Source: Lachnoanaerobaculum orale (GTDB taxonomy: Bacteria > Bacillota > Clostridia > Lachnospirales > Lachnospiraceae). From it: 47,426 nt of DNA. The stretch is from the NCBI RefSeq assembly GCF_003862485.1, contig NZ_RRCM01000001.1, positions 1,681,698 through 1,729,123 of the forward strand, in the 5' to 3' direction. The notes under the pieces are model-generated. The model was not told where the DNA came from. It did no database searches and saw only the letters and a program-made list of their open reading frames with translations. Below, piece by piece: positions 1 to 7,190 of the stretch (position 1 is its first letter; the number at the start of each line of letters is the position of its first letter). The position numbers and the translations under genes were made by a program.

Positions 1-71
1 ACTTTACACATACCGTCATAAAACTGTCGCAATTCTATAAAATTTTTCTCTTCTGCATATCTGATAATCAT
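1..71 (-). CDS. Start of a truncated gene, possibly a GNAT acetyltransferase
   Basis: Only the first 23 codons lie inside the window. The reading frame starts at an ATG (69-71, minus strand) preceded by a good ribosome site (GGAGGG, about 8 bases upstream). The first residues, MIIRYAEEKNF, resemble the opening beta strand of GNAT N-acetyltransferases, which often begin with an I-R-x-A pattern. That is weak evidence from a short piece. The gene lies just downstream of DUF4869/ATPase copy A and points the same way, so it could be its third partner. The rest of the gene is outside the window. Confidence 0.4.
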   Translation of the reverse strand, partial: MIIRYAEEKNFIELRQFYDGMCK

Positions 72-93
72 AGAAATCTATCCCTCCAACTTC

Positions 94-218
94 TTATTGT
101 TTAACATCCTCAAAACTCTCTTCTGTGCTCGCATTATCAATAGATTTATCAGAAGTACTATCTTTGGTAATTGTACTTTCTGCCTCCTCACTTATTATGA
201 TGTTTTCTCTCAAATTCT
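94..218 (-). pseudogene. Possible frameshifted tail of the short ATPase
   Basis: Directly after, and overlapping, the end of the short ATPase, the neighbouring frame is open and reads RENIIISEEAESTITK and on to a TAA at 94-96. Its start resembles the segment of the long paralogue that follows the ATPase domain (DIVVTEDSNS). It ends before the remainder of that domain. This could be a remnant left by a frameshift plus deletion, or simply an open frame by chance. Low confidence. Confidence 0.3.
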
Positions 219-619
219 TTGTTCTTTCCGTTACCCTTAATACGATATATTTCATCAACACTGTATGGCAACTGTGAAAGATAACTTCTTGTTATTATTA
301 GGAAGTAATTATCGCAATCCTTTACCTTGCTTGCAAATTCCTTTGAAAAAACAAACTTGCTTCCTTCATCAATCACTACAACAGTATTACTCAATTTATC
401 AAGCTCGTCTTCCCAATTTTTCCCTTCCAGTGTTACAATATTTCCACCGCTAATCTTTACTCCGCTTTCTTTTCCCATATTATTGTAATCTCTAATCATA
501 TCATACAATGTGGTCTTTCCGGTGCCGCTATCTCCACGAAGAATAGTAATATTTCGATTTAATGTGAATTTATAAGAGTTTCTTTGATTGCTTATCTTAA
601 TACTTACCCTACCAACCAT
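188..619 (-). CDS. P-loop ATPase, short copy (partner of DUF4869 protein, copy A)
   Basis: A 143-residue protein with a clear Walker A motif, GDSGTGKTT, near residue 30 and a Walker B strand ending in VVVIDEG near residue 85. It aligns along its length with the N-terminal half of the 321-residue ATPase at 31940-32905 (shared ITI-x-x-GDS-x-TGKTT, IDEG and LPYSV-[DE]-EIY blocks), so it is a shortened paralogue. Its start overlaps the stop of the upstream DUF4869 gene by one base (TAATG), so the two are translationally coupled. After its TGA stop, another frame stays open to a TAA at 94-96 and reads NIIISEEAEST..., which loosely resembles the VVTEDSNS segment of the long copy. The gene may therefore be a frameshifted, truncated version. 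The reaction and substrate are unknown. Confidence 0.75.
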   Translation of the reverse strand: MVGRVSIKISNQRNSYKFTLNRNITILRGDSGTGKTTLYDMIRDYNNMGKESGVKISGGNIVTLEGKNWEDELDKLSNTVVVIDEGSKFVFSKEFASKVKDCDNYFLIITRSYLSQLPYSVDEIYRIKGNGKNKEFERKHHNK

Positions 620-1074
620 TACTGCATATTCTCCTTAAGATATTTATCCGCCTCATCTAAAAACTCTCTCATATTATGCACTATTAGTTTTCTATCATTT
701 AAAATACGAATTTCAAAGTCTTCTTTTCCGAAATCCATTATATGATATAGAGCTATCGTGAAACTTTTTTCTTTTCCAAGCTTTAGTATCCATTTTGCAC
801 AATTATCTCCACAATTTGATGCATTAAACGTTTTACCCGGTTCATTTTTCATAAGAATCAATGCCTTTACGCCACCTGACAATTTATCCGGCGGAATTTG
901 CCCTAAAACCGGACTTTGAATAGTATTTGCATCCAAAACTTCAGATCTGTCAATATCTTTAATAGCAGCTCTTGCAAATTCATCTGTAATCCAGCTGTCT
1001 TTATATCTATTTCTAAAATATACCGATGTATTATATATTACATTATCTCTATTACCAAACCAAACTCTAAGCAT
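619..1074 (-). CDS. DUF4869 family protein (copy A)
   Basis: A 151-residue cytoplasmic protein with no signal peptide or membrane segment. I recognise it as DUF4869-like. Conserved blocks shared with copy B at 32921-33358 are IYNT-x-x-YF near the start, SPVLG-x-IPP, LSGGVK-x-LIL, FNAS-x-CGDNCAKW and H-x-MDFGKE. The CGDNC pair of cysteines and the SGG loop look functional (metal, redox or ligand binding), but no activity is known to me. It starts at an ATG behind a GGAGG site. It is the first gene of a two-gene unit with the P-loop ATPase, and the same pair recurs about 32 kb away. A TATAAT at 1118-1123 (minus strand) may be its -10 box. Confidence 0.75.
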   Translation of the reverse strand: MLRVWFGNRDNVIYNTSVYFRNRYKDSWITDEFARAAIKDIDRSEVLDANTIQSPVLGQIPPDKLSGGVKALILMKNEPGKTFNASNCGDNCAKWILKLGKEKSFTIALYHIMDFGKEDFEIRILNDRKLIVHNMREFLDEADKYLKENMQ

Positions 1075-1176
1075 AATATTCCTCCGTATTTATAGTCTTT
1101 TCTCTCTTATATTGAATATATTATATCATAATTACTTTTAATTCTATAAAATCTGTTCCGAAATCCATATTTCCTC

Positions 1177-1204
1177 TTGACAGCAAAAGTAGACAGTGTA
1201 TACT
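1177..1204 (+). promoter_or_regulatory. Promoter of the tetR-type operon
   Basis: TTGACA at 1177-1182 and TATACT at 1199-1204 are separated by 16 bases, close to the sigma-A consensus. The -10 box lies inside the first of two operator-like repeats, as expected for a self-repressing TetR gene. Confidence 0.8.
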
Positions 1205-1227
1205 TACATATGTAGACAGTGTATACT
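1189..1227 (+). repeat. Two direct repeats, probable TetR operators
   Basis: The 16-base sequence GTAGACAGTGTATACT occurs at 1189-1204 and again, perfectly, at 1212-1227, 23 bases apart. Each copy contains the near-palindrome AGTGTATACT. The first overlaps the -10 box and the second lies between the promoter and the ribosome site. This is the usual arrangement for an operator bound by the TetR protein encoded just downstream. Confidence 0.8.
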
Positions 1228-1245
1228 TTTTTAGAAAGGAAATAT

Positions 1246-1842
1246 ATGAAAAGGGATACTGACAAATTAAAGGAAAACCTTATTTTAACAGGTGTGAAGG
1301 AAATAAAGCAAAACGGCATTGACAGTATATCACTTAGAACTGTAGCAAAATCCTGTGGCGTAACTCACGGAACGCCTTACAGACACTTTGAAAGCAAGGA
1401 AAATTATTTAAATACAGTCTTAAAGCATATTTCCACACTTCTTGACAGTGAACTTATTAAAGATGTGGATGTAAGCCAAAATGCCAAAGCGCAGCTTATT
1501 CAAATGGGTGTTAATCTTATAGACTTTGCAAAAAATTATCCAAATTTCTTTGAGGCATTATTTATCAAATTTCCGTTTAAGTATATGAAATTCACTGATA
1601 AAACAATTTCAGATACCTCAGATTTTCCGGGCTTTTCAAGGTTTAAGGATGTGGTTATTTTACTTAGAAAAGAGGAAAATTTTACAAATAGTGAGTCCGA
1701 ATCACTGCTTCACTTTTGGAGTTTTATTTCAGGACTGGCAATAATAGCCGGAAGCCTGATTGGAAACGAGCTTGATAATGAAACCATAAAAAATACAATA
1801 AGAAGTATGCTTGAAATATATATTAAAGGAGAAAGACAATGA
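1246..1842 (+). CDS. TetR/AcrR family transcriptional repressor
   Basis: A TetR-type regulator of about 198 residues. The N-terminal helix-turn-helix is clear (SISLRTVAKSCGVTHGTPYRHFESKENYL), followed by a TetR_C-type ligand-binding helical domain. I chose the ATG at 1246 rather than the in-frame ATG at 1219, because AGAAAGGA lies just before 1246 and the earlier start would fall inside the second operator repeat. The stop overlaps the next gene (ATGA). The protein probably represses itself and the downstream quinone-reductase-like gene through the two repeats at 1189-1227. The inducer is unknown; such pairs often respond to quinones or other electrophiles. Confidence 0.9.
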   Translation: MKRDTDKLKENLILTGVKEIKQNGIDSISLRTVAKSCGVTHGTPYRHFESKENYLNTVLKHISTLLDSELIKDVDVSQNAKAQLIQMGVNLIDFAKNYPNFFEALFIKFPFKYMKFTDKTISDTSDFPGFSRFKDVVILLRKEENFTNSESESLLHFWSFISGLAIIAGSLIGNELDNETIKNTIRSMLEIYIKGERQ

Positions 1843-2408
1843 ATATTTTAATTATTTACACACATCCAGATTGTAAAAGTTTTAATCATGAGATACTAAA
1901 GCAAGTAGAAAACTCTATCCCGTCTGTGCATAAGGTTAAAACAATTGACTTATATAAAGAAAATTTTGATCCTGTACTGAATTTTGACGAAGAAAATAAA
2001 AGGCGTGATCTGTCAAAAAATCCTGAGACTTCAAAGTATCGTGATATGATCACAGAAGCCGATAAGCTTATCTTTATCTTTCCAATATGGTGGTCAGGTA
2101 TGCCTGCTGTTTTAAAGGGATTTATCGACAGAGTATTTGTATCAGGTTTTGCTTATTCTTATAAGAAAATAGGACTTGAAGGACATTTAAAGGGTAAATC
2201 AGCGTGGATTATCACTACTATGAATGCTCCATCTGTTATACTACCTTTCTCTAATGATTACGGTAAGGTTTTAAAAAATCAAATTTTAAAGCAATGCGGT
2301 ATTAAACCTGCTAAATTAACCACACTTACTCAGGTAGAATCGGCTACACAAGAAAAGAGAAACTTATATTTACAAAAAATATCTTCAATAGCAAAAAATA
2401 TCTCTTAG
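1839..2408 (+). CDS. NAD(P)H dehydrogenase (quinone)-like flavoprotein
   Basis: A 189-residue flavodoxin-fold protein of the MdaB/Kef-ancillary/NQO1-like family (Flavodoxin_2). Evidence is the opening strand ILIIYTHPDCKSFNH, which forms the FMN/FAD phosphate loop, and the family signature FPIWWSGMPAVLKGFIDRV near residues 85-105. These enzymes reduce quinones or nitroaromatics by two electrons using NAD(P)H and are cytoplasmic. The gene overlaps the upstream tetR-type gene by four bases (ATGA) and has its own AAAGGAG site, so the two form an operon. The likely role is detoxification of the compound sensed by the repressor (inference). Confidence 0.88.
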   Translation: MNILIIYTHPDCKSFNHEILKQVENSIPSVHKVKTIDLYKENFDPVLNFDEENKRRDLSKNPETSKYRDMITEADKLIFIFPIWWSGMPAVLKGFIDRVFVSGFAYSYKKIGLEGHLKGKSAWIITTMNAPSVILPFSNDYGKVLKNQILKQCGIKPAKLTTLTQVESATQEKRNLYLQKISSIAKNIS

Positions 2409-2423
2409 ATATAGTTTATAAAG

Positions 2424-2454
2424 GGTGAGCCGAAACTTGACTCACCTAAATCTT
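2424..2454 (+). terminator. Possible weak terminator after the quinone reductase gene
   Basis: GGTGAG (2424-2429) pairs with CTCACC (2441-2446) around an 11-base loop, followed by a short AT-rich run. It is placed correctly to end the tetR operon, but the T tract is poor. Confidence 0.45.
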
Positions 2455-2491
2455 TCATGTGTTAAGATTCCATTCCTACTTACATTTCAAG

Positions 2492-2902
2492 TCACAACTC
2501 TTTTGTATAATAGTATCTCTCACCTGTATAAGGATAATTTTTCAAGGCAAACACCTCTTTATAACCATGTTTTTCATAAAATTTCGGTGCTTGAAAATTA
2601 AAAGTATCCACAAATGAATACTTACAACCTCTATTTTTTGACTCATTTTCAGCCATTTCTAAGATCTTTGAGCCTATTCCCTGTCCACGTAAATCATCAC
2701 TGACATACAGATATTCAATCTCAAGCCAATTCCCGAAAGTCTCCGCTACCATTCCCGCAACCAAATTTCCTTCTTCATCTTCCAAATAAATATTAAGAGG
2801 TTCACTTTTAGACGGCTCTCTATTGGCTCTGTTATAAGCTCTGATTAGATTTGCCAGTTCATGTGTTCTTTCGGATTCTGTATTTTCCAATTTCAATTCC
2901 AT
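2492..2902 (-). CDS. GNAT family N-acetyltransferase
   Basis: A 136-residue acetyltransferase. The acetyl-CoA binding motif is visible as YVSDDLRGQGIGSKILEMAE (R/Q-x-x-G-x-G/A), followed by a C-terminal FYEKHGYKEV motif typical of the fold. I use the ATG at 2902; the frame extends further only through a TTG. The GGTGGAGG sequence lies upstream with an 11-base spacer, somewhat long. The substrate cannot be told from sequence. It stands alone, between the tetR operon (convergent) and a decayed ORF6N gene. Confidence 0.85.
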   Translation of the reverse strand: MELKLENTESERTHELANLIRAYNRANREPSKSEPLNIYLEDEEGNLVAGMVAETFGNWLEIEYLYVSDDLRGQGIGSKILEMAENESKNRGCKYSFVDTFNFQAPKFYEKHGYKEVFALKNYPYTGERYYYTKEL

Positions 2903-2925
2903 AATGTATAAGTCCTCCACCAATT

Positions 2926-3190
2926 TTATACTTCTTGCACTAAATCATTTGGACTGATCAAGTCTTGATTCTCAATTATAAAGTCTTTCATCTGCTTAAA
3001 CATTCTTATTAAAGCCTTGCTTTGCTTAACAGCAAGTTCTCCTCTTAATACAGTCATAAGCATATAAATACCCTGCTCCGTAAAAGCATAAGGTAGTTTT
3101 CTACGACCGCCCCAACTTGATGTCGATTTTTTTCGATATCAAGTTTTCAAACTCCGACTTCATCAACTGAAATATAGCATATCCAAGGAC
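2926..3190 (-). pseudogene. Remnant of an ORF6N-domain (phage antirepressor-type) gene
   Basis: Reading the minus strand, one frame gives SSWGGRRKLPYAFTEQG and continues as a helical tail ending in a TAA at 2926-2928. This is the hallmark of ORF6N/BRO-type DNA-binding proteins found in phages and mobile elements. Just upstream, FQLMKSEFENLISKK, the preceding part of the same domain, lies in another frame. The two are joined if one A is removed from a run of seven A near 3126-3140. The N-terminal part before FQLMK is not recognisable, so the gene is frameshifted and truncated. It probably marks a former prophage or integrative element. Confidence 0.7.
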
Positions 3191-3240
3191 AATGAATTGT
3201 AGTACTCTTTCGTTTTAACTATATCTACCTTCACAGTTAT

Positions 3241-3515
3241 CTCCTTAAAACTTTAGCAAACACCGGGTTTTCTTCACCCTGTATTTTTGTCGAAAAAACC
3301 TACAGCACTCTTATTTCATTCTTCATCCTTCAGTTCCCCTCCCGGAATATTTCCCAAAAACATTTCTAATATAGATTTTACTGTACTTTTCATATTCAGT
3401 CCATATTTTAGTCCCGGCCTGTAGAAAAACTTTTCTGTATCTACTACACTACTATGATACTCGCAGATTCTTCAAGCTTTACTACAACTTTTCCAACAAA
3501 ACTATTGAATATAGA
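3241..3515. other. Decayed intergenic stretch with fragments of an unknown coding sequence
   Basis: No intact gene. On the minus strand an open frame ending at a TGA (3316-3318) reads FFYRPGLKYGLNMKSTVKS and on for about 20 more residues, which looks protein-like. Just upstream, another frame reads FVGKVVVKLEESASIIVV before double stops. These look like pieces of a broken gene, but I do not recognise the family. Neither fragment has a convincing start. Confidence 0.4.
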
Positions 3516-3517
3516 AA

Positions 3518-3568
3518 AAGCACATATCTGAAAGATTCTATAATCTTAAAGTTATGTGCTTAGTTTTT
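3518..3568. terminator. Long imperfect hairpin, possible terminator
   Basis: AAGCACAT (3518-3525) pairs with ATGTGCTT (3554-3561), and inside it AAGATT pairs with AATCTT. A TTTTT run follows on the plus strand. It lies just past the end of the leftward AraC-type gene, so it may end that transcript, although the T run favours rightward termination. Confidence 0.5.
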
Positions 3569-3600
3569 ACACTATTCGATTACTTAGACATACCGTTTTT

Positions 3601-4443
3601 TTAAGCTTTAGTTATAGGAATCCAAAGTTCCATTTTATAGTCTTTACTATCCATATCACCTTCGTAATAATATTCAAAGTCAGGTTTACCTGAATGTACA
3701 TAGCCATGCTCAGGGAAAAATACTTCCATCGCATATTTCCATCCGTTATGAATACAATCCGGAACACTTCCTATTAACTCTACAACGGCATACTCTGCTT
3801 CTTCCACTTCCAAAACATCTAACCCCATGCTTATGGCTTTGTCTACATCATTAACAATATAGCCTGCCATGTAGTTTATTTTGCCTGGATTTTCTACATC
3901 ATGACAAACGCCCATACTTTGACCGCTTCCCAAACTTGCAAGTTCATCGTAGCTATATTTTTTATATAGCTTATTCCATACACTCGGACATAATGATGAA
4001 TTGATGCTTTGTTCATTTACACCTGCAACTGCAAATGCTTGTTTCTTTTGAATTGTAATGTTCATGCTTCTTCCTCCTCTTACACTTAGTGCTAATTGCA
4101 CTCGTGATACTAATTTGAACGGTTTCCCATTTCTTACCTCAGAGGGAGTAAATCCATGAAAATTCTTAAATGCTGTTCCAAATGAATCTGATGACTCATA
4201 TCCGAATTTGAAAGCAACATCAATAATTTTTTCATCCGTATTTCTTAATATAACGGCTGCTTCCGTCAATCTTCTGCTTCTTAAATATTCTGAAAGCGTT
4301 GTTTCGGTCAGAATAGAAAACAAGCGACTGAACATTGAATATGAATATCCGGATAACTGAGTTACTTTCTTTTCATCAATTTCATCATCAAGAACTGTTT
4401 CAAGATAATCAATCGTATCGTTAAACGACTTGATAATATTCAT
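3601..4443 (-). CDS. AraC family regulator with GyrI-like effector domain
   Basis: A 280-residue protein with two parts. Residues 1-110 are an AraC-type double helix-turn-helix (YLRSRRLTEAAVILRN; IDVAFKFGYESSDSFGTAFKNFHGFTPSEVR). Residues about 128-280 resemble the GyrI-like small-molecule-binding domain (start MNITIQKKQAFAVAG; end YKMELWIPI). This N-HTH/C-GyrI layout is the one seen in Rob and in many drug-responsive regulators of Clostridia, which sense hydrophobic cationic compounds. It starts at an ATG behind GAAAGGAGG. No transporter lies next to it, so its targets are unknown. An inverted repeat at 4481-4498 near its promoter could be its own binding site. Confidence 0.9.
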   Translation of the reverse strand: MNIIKSFNDTIDYLETVLDDEIDEKKVTQLSGYSYSMFSRLFSILTETTLSEYLRSRRLTEAAVILRNTDEKIIDVAFKFGYESSDSFGTAFKNFHGFTPSEVRNGKPFKLVSRVQLALSVRGGRSMNITIQKKQAFAVAGVNEQSINSSLCPSVWNKLYKKYSYDELASLGSGQSMGVCHDVENPGKINYMAGYIVNDVDKAISMGLDVLEVEEAEYAVVELIGSVPDCIHNGWKYAMEVFFPEHGYVHSGKPDFEYYYEGDMDSKDYKMELWIPITKA

Positions 4444-4473
4444 TTCGATTCCTCCTTTCCTTCAGTTTATTTT

Positions 4474-4498
4474 AGTATAGAGGAAGATTTCATTTCCT
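4474..4498 (-). promoter_or_regulatory. Putative -10 box with inverted repeat upstream of the AraC/GyrI gene
   Basis: TATACT (4474-4479, minus strand) could be a -10 box. Directly upstream of it lies the inverted repeat AGGAA-8-TTCCT (4481-4498), inside the would-be spacer. No good -35 box at the right distance is seen, which fits an activator-dependent or distorted promoter. Inference only. Confidence 0.35.
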
Positions 4499-4580
4499 AC
4501 CCTACAACATACGTACAAGTTTTATAGGTTTTGTCTCATGGAAACTTATAGTATGCCACGTTCAACAAATTCAGATTTGA

Positions 4581-4940
4581 TCATAACATTTCAATATGAG
4601 ACTTGAAATATTTCTCTTGAAATCTAACAGCTTCTTCAATTTCTTCTACTGTAAACTTTATTCCTATTGGAGCAATAACCCATTTTTCTTCTGCATCATC
4701 GTCCCTTTTGATAACAGCAATTAATTCTCCTTCATATTCATCTACTGCTTTATCAACCCCAAGTATATATACGTCTTATTCTTCCCCATCAGGAGCGATT
4801 ATTCCTTCAATATAACCATAATTGATTGGATAAATATGTTCAGGATAATCAGGATGAGCACTCCCAAGCTTACGATCAACTTTAACTTTTACAATTTTGC
4901 CAATCATATCTTCCATCACCAAATTCAAATCTAAAATCAT
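4581..4940 (-). pseudogene. Inorganic pyrophosphatase-like gene broken by one stop codon
   Basis: The frame reads GKIVKVKVDRKLGSAHPDYP, then YPINYGYIEGIIAPDGEE, a TAA stop at 4776-4778, then DVYILGVDKAVDEYEGELIA and on to KWVIAPIG and a TGA at 4581-4583. This matches short clostridial proteins of the soluble inorganic pyrophosphatase type, where GEEQD is expected at the stop. A single C-to-T change (CAA to TAA) would explain the break. All other parts are intact and in frame, so the inactivation is recent, or the stop is suppressed, or it is a sequencing error. The start at 4940 directly follows the stop of the gene at 4941-5363. Confidence 0.75.
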
Positions 4941-5363
4941 CTACAAATTCCCAAACACCCTTCTAACCCCATCTTCATAACACCTGCTATCAAAATCCGG
5001 TTTATACTTTGTCGTTTTCATCTTAATGATATCCGAAAGCTCCATAAGATAGTCTTTATACATTTTAAGAAACTTACTTACACTTTCTGTCTTGTTGGAG
5101 TTCCACTCATTAGCGCTGAAATGAACATATACCATAAACTTCCCCGCTTTAGAATAGTACCTTGCCTGATAGATTCCCGACTTAGGATAATACTTTGATA
5201 TATTTCCGCTAAGACAAACACAAATATCCATCTTCTGCAATGCCTCTATCTCAACGCTATCAAAAGTTTTTTTCATCTCTTTTCTTACTATTCTTGCGGT
5301 AGAAAGTATATCATCCAATATATCATCCGTTCCTCCGACAATAATATTCATATTGACTTTCAT
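4941..5363 (-). CDS. Conserved-looking hypothetical protein
   Basis: A protein of about 140 residues with no signal peptide, membrane segment or motif I recognise. I use the ATG at 5363 (MKVNMNIIVGG), because GAGGGAAAT stands just before it; the open frame upstream runs through the ispD terminator hairpin and is not coding. The composition (alternating short strands and helices, two lysine-rich helices, a DFDSRCYEDG motif near the C-terminus) suggests a small globular cytoplasmic protein. It is directly followed by the pyrophosphatase pseudogene, with which it probably shared a transcript. It could be an immunity-type or other accessory protein, but nothing proves that. Confidence 0.6.
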   Translation of the reverse strand: MKVNMNIIVGGTDDILDDILSTARIVRKEMKKTFDSVEIEALQKMDICVCLSGNISKYYPKSGIYQARYYSKAGKFMVYVHFSANEWNSNKTESVSKFLKMYKDYLMELSDIIKMKTTKYKPDFDSRCYEDGVRRVFGNL

Positions 5364-5418
5364 ATTTCCCTCAAATTCCGGCTGTGAAGTTGAACCCCTG
5401 ACACTTGACATAATACCC

Positions 5419-5454
5419 AAAAAGCCGACGCAACCACAGGCTGCATCGGCTTTT
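5419..5454 (-). terminator. Terminator of the tex-tsa-ispD operon
   Basis: On the minus strand AAAAGCCGATGCA pairs with TGCGTCGGCTTTTT around a short loop, directly after ispD. This is a strong GC-rich hairpin followed by a T run. Confidence 0.85.
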
Positions 5455-5463
5455 AATCCATCA

Positions 5464-6159
5464 CTATAAAAAGTTCCCGGCATCCAAAAACGCCTTAGCT
5501 ATCACTATATCCTCAGGTGTGGTTACCTTTATATTTTTATAATCACCCTCTATCAGTCTTACCTTGGTATCGGTAAACTTTTCCACCACCATTGCATCAT
5601 CTGTGATGCCGAGAGTCTTATAGTCGGTTTTATACAGCCTTTCAAATGCAGACTTTATTAAAGCTATATCAAAGCACTGTGGGGTTTGGATAATACAAAG
5701 TGTATTTCTATCAATTGTCTCACCGCCAAATTCTCCATCTCGCACTCTTATAGTGTCTTTCGGAGTTACTGCAGGTACAACCGCCCTATATTTAACAGTC
5801 TCTTCTATACATCTGTTTATAAGCTCCACACTTATCATGGCTCTTGCAGAGTCATGTATCAGACAGATATCTCCTGTGGCTTCTTTTAAGCCGTTGTATA
5901 CGGAATCATATCTTTCATCCCCACCGGCTACGATACTTTTCACCTTACTAAATCCGTATTTTTTTACAATATCTTCTCTTACAAAATCGATATCATCTTT
6001 TGAAGTAACTACAATTATATCATCCGTATTACTTTCACTGAAGGCTTTTAAAGAATAGTATAATAAAGGCTTATCAAAAAGCTCTACAAACTGTTTCTTT
6101 TTCTTAGCACTAAATCTCTTGCCACTGCCTGCGGCAAGTATTATCGCCGTACTTCTCAT
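5464..6159 (-). CDS. ispD: 2-C-methyl-D-erythritol 4-phosphate cytidylyltransferase
   Basis: IspD of the non-mevalonate isoprenoid pathway joins MEP and CTP to form CDP-ME. The CTP-binding loop IILAAGSGKRFSAKKKKQF is at the N-terminus, and the motifs HDSARAMIS and KVTTPEDIVIAKAF, the usual C-terminal signature, are all present. Total length is normal (about 232 residues). I prefer the ATG at 6159, which has GGA eight bases upstream; an in-frame ATG at 6165 and a GTG at 6177 overlapping the tsaD stop are alternatives. It is the last gene of the operon and ends before a strong terminator. Pairing of ispD with tsaD is a gene-order feature, not a functional link that I know of. Confidence 0.95.
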   Translation of the reverse strand: MRSTAIILAAGSGKRFSAKKKKQFVELFDKPLLYYSLKAFSESNTDDIIVVTSKDDIDFVREDIVKKYGFSKVKSIVAGGDERYDSVYNGLKEATGDICLIHDSARAMISVELINRCIEETVKYRAVVPAVTPKDTIRVRDGEFGGETIDRNTLCIIQTPQCFDIALIKSAFERLYKTDYKTLGITDDAMVVEKFTDTKVRLIEGDYKNIKVTTPEDIVIAKAFLDAGNFL

Positions 6160-6173
6160 AATCATATTCCAAA

Positions 6174-7190
6174 TCACAGTTCCAGATTCGGCACTGCATT
6201 CAGTGTCAAATCTTTAAAGTTGTTGTTAATATATTCAAAGTATGCGGCTACACCTATCATTGCAGCATTATCCGTACAAAATATCGGTGAAGGGAAATGA
6301 AGTTTCAATCCCTCTTCATTACACTTTTCTTCCATCAGACTCCTAAGTGCGGTATTTGAAGCCACACCGCCTGCCATAGCTACATTCTTTATATTGTAAT
6401 CCTTTGCAACTTCAATAGTATGCTCCACCAAAACCTCTACAACTGCTCTTTGAAATGAAGCTACCAAATCATTTACATTTATCTTTTCACCGGTCATATT
6501 TGCCTTGTTTTGATAATTTAAAACGGCAGACTTTACACCTGAAAAGCTGAAATCATATTTGGAATCATTTACTTTTGCCTTTGGAAACTCTATAGCATGA
6601 GGATTTCCAAGTTTTGCGGCCTTATCAATCTTCGGGCCTCCCGGATATCCAAGTCCGACACTTCTTGCCACCTTATCAAATGCCTCACCTGCCGCATCAT
6701 CTCTGGTGGTCGCAACTATCTCAAAATCATTATAATCCTTTACAATCGCTATTTCGGTATGACCGCCTGAAACGATAAGGCATACAAAAGGAGGTTTCAG
6801 CTCCTCATGTTCTATAAGGTTTGCAAACACATGTCCCTTTATATGATGTACACCTATAAGAGGTTTGTTAAGGCCGTAGGCAAGCGTCTTTGCTTCTCCA
6901 ACACCTACAAGCAGCGCTCCTACAAGCCCCGGTCCGTAGGTAACCGCTATTGCGTCAATATCGTCAAATGTAACATTCGCCTCTTTCAGCGCATCTTTTA
7001 TTACAAAATTTATATTTTCTATATGCTTTCTGGAGGCAATTTCAGGAACTACGCCTCCGTATATTGTATGTAAGTCAATCTGTGATGAGATAATATTTGA
7101 AAGCACCTTTCTGCCGTCCTCTACTACAGCTGCCGCAGTCTCATCGCAGGAGCTTTCTATTGCAAGTATCTTTATATTATTCTTCTTCAT
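6174..7190 (-). CDS. tsaD: tRNA N6-adenosine threonylcarbamoyltransferase TsaD
   Basis: Catalytic subunit of the t6A synthase, which transfers the threonylcarbamoyl group to A37 of ANN-decoding tRNAs. The protein has 338 residues, a normal length. The ASKHA ATP-binding start ([14 protein letters not shown]) and the metal-binding histidines H116 and H120 in HHIKGH are visible, as are [18 protein letters not shown] and the late [11 protein letters not shown] motif. Its start lies within the end of rnz (overlap 14 bases). TsaB and TsaE are encoded upstream in the same operon, so three t6A proteins that work together are co-transcribed; TsaC is not in the window. Confidence 0.98.
   Translation of the reverse strand: MKKNNIKILAIESSCDETAAAVVEDGRKVLSNIISSQIDLHTIYGGVVPEIASRKHIENINFVIKDALKEANVTFDDIDAIAVTYGPGLVGALLVGVGEAKTLAYGLNKPLIGVHHIKGHVFANLIEHEELKPPFVCLIVSGGHTEIAIVKDYNDFEIVATTRDDAAGEAFDKVARSVGLGYPGGPKIDKAAKLGNPHAIEFPKAKVNDSKYDFSFSGVKSAVLNYQNKANMTGEKINVNDLVASFQRAVVEVLVEHTIEVAKDYNIKNVAMAGGVASNTALRSLMEEKCNEEGLKLHFPSPIFCTDNAAMIGVAAYFEYINNNFKDLTLNAVPNLEL

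Noticed and set aside
5364-5483. N-terminal extension of the gene at 4941-5363
   Set aside because: The added 40 codons run through the ispD terminator hairpin, while the ATG at 5363 has its own ribosome site.
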